DNA of 47,053 nt from Candidatus Nitrosopumilus salarius BD31. GTDB taxonomy: Archaea; Thermoproteota; Nitrososphaeria; Nitrososphaerales; Nitrosopumilaceae. The translations under genes and the position numbers were made by a program. Under the pieces are notes generated by a model. It had not been told where the DNA came from, ran no database searches, and was given only the letters and a program-made list of their open reading frames with translations. Location of the stretch: positions 1-47,053 of the forward strand of contig NZ_AEXL02000161.1 of assembly GCF_000242875.2 (NCBI RefSeq), given 5' to 3'. This document shows positions 40,734 to 47,053 of the stretch, in pieces. Every line of letters starts with the position of its first letter. Position 1 is the stretch's first letter.

Positions 40734-42933
40734 CTGCCATCTCCCCTTCATTTTTACCAAAATAACCATCACGAATTCTAGTTTTACCTTTAGAATCATC
40801 ATATTCTATTACATATGATTTTGAAATAAATGGTTCTAATTTTTTATAATATTCAAAATCAATTTCAGAGTTTGTGGAAAGAATAATTGTTTGCTGTGAG
40901 GTTCTTGGGAAAAACGACTCTACTAGTTTTTCTCGATGTTCAACATCTAGTCTTGCAAGAGGTGTGTCTATCATAAATGGAAGTGTTCTTCCAGAAGTTT
41001 TTGCCAATCCCCAAACTAGAGCTGTTGCATAAATTTGAAGTTCACCTTTAGATAACATGTTCTTGGTAATCTCATCACCTTTTGCATTGTACAAAGTAAC
41101 TTCAAAAGTATACTTATCAATGGTCACCTTATGAACAAAGTCTTTTTTGTGCAATAATATTCCAAGACCCTTCAAAACATTTTCCTCCAAGGTTGTAATT
41201 TTTTCCTTACGTAGTAATTGTGAATAGTCATCTAACACCTCCAATACAGAATAGGCAATTTTTTCACTGGATGTAGATTTATCATGATCCTTTTTCAGAT
41301 TCAGACAAGATCGAATTCTTGCATTCAATATGCCTAGTTGAGTTTTTCTTTGAGATAATTTCAGTTCCAACTCATCAAGTTCTGTTTCAAGTTTTCCTTT
41401 TTTTGTCGTGGTATTTTCCATTTCATCCATAATGGACTTGATTTCATCTACATCAGGCCTGATTTTACGCACCAAATCAATTTTTTCCAAGGCATTTTTT
41501 TGAACATTGTAGGAATTGGTCAATTCATGTATTCTATCAATGGTCGATGTTTTTGCATTTTCAATTAATGTTAGGATTTGCTCCATTTGCAATTGAGAGA
41601 GATTAAAGAATGTGGATTGAATGGAATCATTGTTTTTTAATTCATTTTTTAGAATTTTAACCAATTCTGCATCTATGGATTTTTTAAAATCTTGTGAGAT
41701 TTCAGGCAAAAAGGATTCAGAATTTAAAACAGACGAGATTTTATTGCATTGTTTTTCAATAATTTCTTGCTCATAATTTAAATGAATAATTTTTTGATCA
41801 GATTCTAGTTGATTTTTAATTTCTTGCATTTGTTTTGAAATTAAACAAAATGGTAACTCTGTAGAGCACAAATCTCTGATTTCTTTTTCAGTGACTGCAA
41901 TCTTTGAGGAGATATTTTCTTTAGTTTGTTCCATGTCTTCATGTTTTTTATAGTACCCTCCACCAATTTTTTGGAATTTTTCTTTTGTTAATAGTAGTTC
42001 ATTTTGAACATTTGTCAGTGTCATCTTTAGTTTTTTGCAAATAGTGTCTTTTTCTTGAATATCTTTTTCTAATTTTTCATGTGTTGATAACAGTGGTTCT
42101 AAATCCTCGATAGATAATTCACTTAATAGTTGATCACGAGTGTAAAATTTCAGATAGGCATCAAGTTCATTTGGAGCGTTATTCAAAAGTTGTTCCAAAG
42201 TACTATTCCTGCCTTTTTGTTTTGGAGTCGGTGAAGATTTTATTTGAGTTTTGGAAATTGTAGAAAGAAAATGTCCAAGATCTTTTTGCAATTGATGAAC
42301 AATATCTAAACCAAGTAAAGTGTCAAATGAAGATTGAATGTACTTGTTTTCATTATTATCATCTGCAATACTTTGAATTTTCTCACCGTCAAAAAAGAAT
42401 AGTTTTGCAATTCCTCGTGGGATTAATTGGTTGATGAATTGTTGCCAGTCGGATTTGTCAATTGAATCCATTTCTTCAAATCTGTGTTGGTCTTTCCAAC
42501 TTTTTGCATTCGGAATAGATACGTCTAATTCTTGAAAATTATTTGATTTAGCATCAGATTTTTTTACAGATAGAAATTCATCGATTTTACCCTCATTGTT
42601 TTGCCAAGTTCTAGTGATTTGGTATTCCTGAATTTTGCCATCAAAAGAGATGTCAAATTCAATTGAAATTGAAGATTCTTCGCAGACAGTATGCTCAGAC
42701 AAATTTCTATGAAATGATCGTAAAATTTTATCATTATACTCCTTCTCACGACCAGAATCATCAAAATCCTTACCGTAAAAACACAGCATTATAGATTCAA
42801 AGAGTGTGGTTTTTCCTGCACCATTTTTACCGCCACAGAGGATCACTGTTTTTTCAGGAGTGGTTTTAAAATCAAATTCATTTTTTCCTCCATATACTCC
42901 AAAATCAGTAATGGTGATTTTATTGATAATCAT
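40720..42933 (-). CDS. dndD: DndD, SMC-like ATPase of DNA phosphorothioation
   Basis: The product is 737 aa. Walker A is GGKNGAGKTTLFES near residue 34. The central region is coiled coil with a proline-type turn CSTELPFCLISKQM, and the C-terminus has LSKGELQIYATALVWGLAK (signature) and PFMIDTPLARLD (Walker B). This is the DndD layout: an ABC-type ATPase that introduces or shapes DNA nicks for sulfur incorporation. The gene is intact over its whole length. It follows dndC by two bases and overlaps dndE by 14. Confidence 0.93.
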   Translation of the reverse strand: MIINKITITDFGVYGGKNEFDFKTTPEKTVILCGGKNGAGKTTLFESIMLCFYGKDFDDSGREKEYNDKILRSFHRNLSEHTVCEESSISIEFDISFDGKIQEYQITRTWQNNEGKIDEFLSVKKSDAKSNNFQELDVSIPNAKSWKDQHRFEEMDSIDKSDWQQFINQLIPRGIAKLFFFDGEKIQSIADDNNENKYIQSSFDTLLGLDIVHQLQKDLGHFLSTISKTQIKSSPTPKQKGRNSTLEQLLNNAPNELDAYLKFYTRDQLLSELSIEDLEPLLSTHEKLEKDIQEKDTICKKLKMTLTNVQNELLLTKEKFQKIGGGYYKKHEDMEQTKENISSKIAVTEKEIRDLCSTELPFCLISKQMQEIKNQLESDQKIIHLNYEQEIIEKQCNKISSVLNSESFLPEISQDFKKSIDAELVKILKNELKNNDSIQSTFFNLSQLQMEQILTLIENAKTSTIDRIHELTNSYNVQKNALEKIDLVRKIRPDVDEIKSIMDEMENTTTKKGKLETELDELELKLSQRKTQLGILNARIRSCLNLKKDHDKSTSSEKIAYSVLEVLDDYSQLLRKEKITTLEENVLKGLGILLHKKDFVHKVTIDKYTFEVTLYNAKGDEITKNMLSKGELQIYATALVWGLAKTSGRTLPFMIDTPLARLDVEHREKLVESFFPRTSQQTIILSTNSEIDFEYYKKLEPFISKSYVIEYDDSKGKTRIRDGYFGKNEGEMAVEVL

Positions 42934-42935
42934 TT

Positions 42936-44542
42936 TTACTCAGAATTTTCAATTGAGCCGCTAGAAGTTATTTTAATCTTGGATTGCAGTTCTTTCTTTT
43001 CATTCAAATCATCAAGAATTTTCTTAAATTCATCATCATCATCAACGTTTCTCCATTCTTTTGATAATTCTGATTTTATTTTACTGTGAATTTTAGAATG
43101 TCTATTTGCACCCTGAGCTTCAAGCTCCAAACTAAGAAGATTACTGACTAGTCTAAAAGGAACATTGTGTGATGAACAAGTTTTCTCAAGAATTTCTTGT
43201 TCAGTTTGTTCAAAATGTCCCATTTCATTTTTCCTAAGTTGAAGATTCTTTCCAGTAATTCTTTGATAAATTTCATATGCCGAATTTTTCCAATCACCTT
43301 GTTCCTGTCTCCAAATTTGCTGAATTTTATGGATTTCTTCTTCTGAAATTAGTTCCATGTCAGGATCATTTTTCAATTTTTGGACTTTTAGTTGGCCTTT
43401 GAGTAATTTTTCTAAATACTCTTTTCTAAATTCCATCCTATATGGTCCTGGTGTGTATCCTTCCAGAGAATGCATTTTTAGAGTTACAGTTCCGTCTCTT
43501 CTTCTTCGCTCTCGAAAATCATTCCAATTATCTATTTTGTCAACATTGTCATTTTTTTCAGCATCTTCTAGGGTTTTGAAAATCAGATCACAAGTACATG
43601 CATAATGTTTTTTTCTTTGTCATAGATGAACTCATTTTCACATTTTTTGCAAAAATATCTAAATTCAGGCTGCGTATTTTTTAGTTCTTCACGGAGTTCA
43701 GCTAGTACTTCCATCCATTCATTTTTTTCATCATTGTCAATCAGATTTGAAAGATAACTTTGATTATCAACTACAGTACAAGTCCAACAACCAAATCTAC
43801 CGCCACCACATGATGCAGTACTAGTATCAATTACCAAAGGACATTCACTGGCATTTGCATCTTGATACATTGCAAGCAAGTCACGATTTTCCTCACCCCA
43901 CGGGTTCTTGTTTTCAAGCAAGTAATTCCATACATCTTCTGCAGAAAAGTCCTCAATTGGAGTGTAGACATAGGTTAGATCAAATTTGGAATGACGGGAA
44001 AGTTTGCTGTTTTCAATCTTGTATAATTCCATTACTTGACTCCTAGCTTTGCTTTCATTTTTTCTCATTCCCAAAAGGACTATTGCCTCACCGTGTTTTG
44101 AAACAGTTTCTTGAATGAATCTATCAGCATTTGAAATTTTTAGCATGTCTGTACACCACCTAAACCAATTAGTGGGAGCAGGATATCCTAAACCCAAAAG
44201 CCTGACCCAAAATGTATCTGAAATTGGAGGTCGTAGCAGATTAGTTTCAAGTGGAAGATTGGCTTTTTTTGCATATTTCTCCATTTTTTCAAGATTTCTG
44301 ATTATTCTTTCTGCAATTTGAGGGGCTTCAACTAGAGTGTTGGAAGATATGACATAGATTTTTTTCTGCAATTTATCTGCAGGTAGCATAGATAGTGCAG
44401 TCCATACCAACTGTACCATACATGTGGAATCCTTACCACCACTAAATCCAATAATCCAAGGCCGATTATCGTCAAGATACACAGTTTTGATTTCTTCGAT
44501 TACCTCGTGAAGTGATCTTTTTTTTAAAACAGGCTCACTCAT
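42936..44542 (-). pseudogene. dndC: DndC, PAPS-reductase-like sulfurtransferase, split by a one-base shift
   Basis: The 5' part (44542-43583) has the P-loop WIIGFSGGKDSTCMVQLVW and the Fe-S cysteines in WCTDMLK and CGGGRFGCWTCTVV, ending after CKKCENEFIYDKEK. The 3' part (from about 43600 to 42936) reads HYACTCDLIFKTLEDAEKND and, further, WNDFRERRRRDGTVTLKMHS then GYTPGPYRMEFR, the DndC C-terminal domain. One extra A in the seven-A run near 43608-43614 joins them to 535 aa. DndC is the ATP pyrophosphatase that transfers sulfur to DNA. The gene overlaps dndB by four bases. If real, the frameshift would stop the system unless it is recoded. Confidence 0.88.
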
Positions 44543-45642
44543 AGTTTTGCCTCTATTTTTTGCCGTGATTCAGAAAGGGTTCCACCACACTTTTGTATAA
44601 TGACATTGGCTGCAAGATCAATTCCTATTGCAAGTTTTGTCATTTGGCCATTACGTAGTAATCGTCCATCCCATTCAGGATTGTTTCTTGACCAGTCAAT
44701 TTTTTTGAGATTCTTTAATTTGTCTTTCCATGTCTTTGGAAATTCATCGATGATTATTTTTCCTGCAATACCTAATGCATTAAGCAGATTAGTATTTGTA
44801 CTGACAAAATCTTTTCTTAGTACTGCAGGAGCAACGTCATTTTCTAAAAGCAATTGCCATTCGGGCATATTTTTAGATACTATCTCCCAAAATTCTTGGA
44901 GAAACTCTTCTTCTTTTTTTGATATTTTGTTTCCTTTTGATGAGCCAAGTAATTTCATGGATGCATCAGAAATTCCATTAAGAGTAAATGTTTTAGTTGA
45001 GCGATTAGAGATCGTTGTTTTCTCCAACTCTACCCTTCCTTTGAAAATGTCTATGGTATTTACCAAATTTACAATAAATTTTGAAAAGTCATTTCGATGA
45101 TCATATAAGATATTAAGTGACTTTGTTGGTTTTACAGCATTTTTATTTAAATCCGAAAACATTTGCTGACTTCGTTTCAGTCCGTCATCTCTAAAAAAAA
45201 CAACTGAAATCATTTCATGTCCTAGTTCTGGTTTTTCTTTTAATGCTTCTTCAATTGCTTTTCTTCTGTGTTGCCCGTCATTAATTAAAAATCTGGAATC
45301 CATGTTGATGTAAAGACGTCCTAGTTTGCCATCCTTATCAAGAGAGGCAGCTGGAGTAAATTTCATTTTTCCATCAACTGATGCAGTCAATGAAGAAAAG
45401 GTGTAATCATTAGGATTATTCAAAATGTAATTTTTGATGGCAGGAATTCTAGTCTCTCGAAGTGTTCTCTGAGCCCTTAATTCTGGGGGAATATCAAAAT
45501 CATTGAAGACGAATATTTTTGGGATAATTTTGAGCGGACACATTGCAACATAAAATTCACGTCCAGCCTGAATCCCTCTGATTGCATCAAATCCATATAC
45601 ATCACTGCCCACTGATTGCTCATCAATCCGGGCTTGGGACAT
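44539..45642 (-). CDS. dndB: DndB, DGQHR-domain phosphorothioation regulator
   Basis: The product is 367 aa. The DGQHR motif is visible as FLINDGQHRRKAIEEAL near residue 137, in a ParB-like fold that also has PELRAQRTLRETRIPAIKNY. DndB is usually the repressor or modulator of dnd expression and modification level. It is first in the minus-strand dnd operon, so it may control the downstream genes. It shows no break. The following dndC start overlaps its stop by ATGA. Confidence 0.9.
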   Translation of the reverse strand: MSQARIDEQSVGSDVYGFDAIRGIQAGREFYVAMCPLKIIPKIFVFNDFDIPPELRAQRTLRETRIPAIKNYILNNPNDYTFSSLTASVDGKMKFTPAASLDKDGKLGRLYINMDSRFLINDGQHRRKAIEEALKEKPELGHEMISVVFFRDDGLKRSQQMFSDLNKNAVKPTKSLNILYDHRNDFSKFIVNLVNTIDIFKGRVELEKTTISNRSTKTFTLNGISDASMKLLGSSKGNKISKKEEEFLQEFWEIVSKNMPEWQLLLENDVAPAVLRKDFVSTNTNLLNALGIAGKIIIDEFPKTWKDKLKNLKKIDWSRNNPEWDGRLLRNGQMTKLAIGIDLAANVIIQKCGGTLSESRQKIEAKL

Positions 45643-45712
45643 GCCTAATTAACTTGGAAGTTTGATAAAAGGCTTTGGAAGTCTACAATCACCAAATGGA
45701 AGTGTATTGCGA

Positions 45713-45880
45713 TCAGAATGCTTTTTTGAGCTTTTCTAAATCTGCTTTTCCCAAGGTGATTTGAAACATTCTTGCATCTGGATGTTTTGCACCACTTGCA
45801 GCAGGATGAAATACTACCTTAATTTTACCATCTTCTTTTGTAATAGTAACGGGTCTGCCGCCAATTTCGTCTTTTGCCAT
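45713..45880 (-). CDS. small conserved-looking protein, 55 aa
   Basis: ATG 45880 to TGA 45713. The peptide begins MAKDEIGGRPVTITKEDGKI, continues VVFHPAASGAKHPDARMFQI and ends in a lysine-rich helix. It is small, basic and compact and lies upstream of dndB on the same strand, about 70 bp away. It may be cotranscribed with the dnd genes. Function is unknown. Confidence 0.6.
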   Translation of the reverse strand: MAKDEIGGRPVTITKEDGKIKVVFHPAASGAKHPDARMFQITLGKADLEKLKKAF

Positions 45881-46044
45881 AATTGGGGTATAGGATTATT
45901 GTTTATAGAGTTATTGAATTCATGAATTTAGGAAAATTTAAAGAAAATCAGTTCTCTTGAAGAGTCATTTCTTTTTGGTTCAAATCTCTAAAAATGATAT
46001 TTATTTTTCATATGTTTAAATTCATACTTTATTAATTTTAATTA

Positions 46045-46389
46045 TTGATTTATCCAAAATGGTATGAAAAATTTGGTAAATGGATCCAGAAAAGAGATAG
46101 AATTATTCAGAAAGGCCAAAGAAGCCATCTATTAATTTCCCATTTTTTAGATGGATTTGAAATTTACGAAAGTGAATTCTATTACAATTGTGATTTAACG
46201 AAACGTGATATTAGGGAAATTCTTGGAATCTTGAATCATTTCAGACAAGAATGTATTTGGAATTACAAATTTAGTCATGATCCTGAATTAAAATGGTACT
46301 GTAGTGATGATTTTGTAGAACATCTTCAAACTTTAGATGTTGTAACCTCTTATCTTACCTTTGCCGAAATTAATCAAATTTTTTATTAA
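46045..46389 (+). CDS. hypothetical protein, 114 aa
   Basis: The start is TTG 46045 (MIYPKWYEKFGKWIQKRDRI). The protein is rich in aromatic and charged residues (FYYNCDLTKRDIREILGILN and FRQECIWNYKFSHDPELKWY). No family was recognised. It lies between the small dndB-upstream gene and the partial gene at the window end and is AT-rich like the island. Confidence 0.6.
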   Translation: MIYPKWYEKFGKWIQKRDRIIQKGQRSHLLISHFLDGFEIYESEFYYNCDLTKRDIREILGILNHFRQECIWNYKFSHDPELKWYCSDDFVEHLQTLDVVTSYLTFAEINQIFY

Positions 46390-46415
46390 TGGAAAATATC
46401 TTGAAAAATTATGTG

Positions 46416-47053
46416 CTATTTTTGTGATTCAGTTATGATATTTTCAAAATATTCATTTATTGTATCTGTGATTTTACCATCTAAAGTTTTATCATTTGAA
46501 ATAATTTTGTTTAAAATTTCAGAATATGTCATTTTATTTTCAAATTTTGTTTTGATCTCTTTTGCATCAATATTTGCGAGATTTTCATTATCAAAATATT
46601 TATCTCGAAAATGTGTATCAAAATATTGCATAATACAAAGAAAAATTGGCCTAATGTGCTCATATTCATCTGGGAATCTTTGATAATTTGTTTTTAACAT
46701 CATTTTAATAATCCCATCTATAATTTCATCATGTTTTATGTTCTTTTTTAGAAAATAATGCATTGTTGCTAAACAATTTGCTTTGGCATAATTTGAATTC
46801 ATTAATTTTATTACACTGTCTGCCTCATAATCATAATTTTTGATATGGCTTTTCAGATTAGTTATATTTTGAGGTTTTTTCATATAACTAATTGTTTTAG
46901 AGAGAATTTGATCAAGAATCCATGATAAAACAATTTCTTTGATTGGTATATTGTTGAAAATGTCTTGGTTGATTGAATCTTTCTCATCAAAGATTTGGGT
47001 TTCTTTAAGCATCACTGATTCGTAAGGTTTTTCATAATACCATGCATAACCAT
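46416..47053 (-). CDS. hypothetical helical protein, 5' end outside the window
   Basis: The frame is open on the minus strand from the right edge of the window: after GYAWYYEKPYES the codons continue as VMLKETQIFDEKDSINQDIF, so the gene starts beyond 47053. The internal GTG/ATG at 47015 is probably not the start. The visible part is helical and AT-rich, with no recognised motif. It ends near 46416, and its end is convergent with the 114-aa gene. Confidence 0.6.
   Translation of the reverse strand, partial: GYAWYYEKPYESVMLKETQIFDEKDSINQDIFNNIPIKEIVLSWILDQILSKTISYMKKPQNITNLKSHIKNYDYEADSVIKLMNSNYAKANCLATMHYFLKKNIKHDEIIDGIIKMMLKTNYQRFPDEYEHIRPIFLCIMQYFDTHFRDKYFDNENLANIDAKEIKTKFENKMTYSEILNKIISNDKTLDGKITDTINEYFENIITESQK

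Noticed and set aside
22900-47053. Integrase, transposase or att sites bounding the island
   Set aside because: No recombinase frame or tRNA-linked direct repeat was found inside the window; the right border lies outside it.

Overview
The window is AT-rich archaeal DNA whose core genes point to an ammonia-oxidising thaumarchaeon of the Nitrosopumilus/Nitrosarchaeum type. The evidence is a NirK-type copper oxidase, several secreted cupredoxins and thaumarchaeal surface proteins, archaeal ribosomal proteins L39e, L31e and L15e, a divergent FtsZ-like protein, frequent TTG/GTG starts, and TATA-like boxes about 25 nt upstream of apparently leaderless genes.

Left part (about 1-22.9 kb) is chromosomal core. 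It starts inside an ABC importer of the nitrate/sulfonate/taurine type, followed by an MFS exporter. Next is a methyl-cycle block: methionine synthase encoded as two genes, a tiny Cys-rich protein and MetF. Then come a CoA-type NUDIX hydrolase, L39e-L31e, the FtsZ-like protein, an archaeal tRNA methylthiotransferase, a fumarase/aspartase, NirK and a frameshifted phosphoglycerate dehydrogenase. A run of secreted or membrane-anchored proteins (two with DNA-level coding repeats), L15e, a thioredoxin-fold protein, a HEAT-repeat protein, a Kazal plus double cupredoxin protein and a UspA protein follow.

Right part (about 22.9 kb to the end) reads as an accessory, defence-type island. First is a small module that looks like modification-dependent restriction: an SRA-like reader, a partner protein that seems to start at ATA, and a mini HNH protein. 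Next is a CARF-HTH regulator, divergent from a tightly overlapping operon of ten small membrane, zinc-ribbon and PIN-like proteins, with one TATA box and nested inverted repeats between them. A solitary Cas4-like nuclease sits beside the operon RNase J-like MBL protein - zinc ribbon - Hint/OB protein - PLD/SF2 helicase. Convergent to that operon are a 141-aa protein, an SMC/Rad50-like ATPase and a 67-aa protein. An HNH nuclease gene with one in-frame TGA follows, then a complete DNA phosphorothioation set, dndB-C-D-E-A.

The island lacks recognisable dndFGH genes. The MBL/Hint-OB/PLD-helicase operon and the SMC module occupy the place where a phosphorothioation-linked restriction module would be expected, and they are the best candidate for a poorly described system. 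Four genes (serA, the SMC gene, dndC and a small gene next to dndA) each lack exactly one base, three of them in A-runs, and the HNH gene has a nonsense codon. Either the sequence has homopolymer undercalls, or the system is partly silenced or depends on recoding. No CRISPR array, tRNA, rRNA, transposase or integrase was seen.
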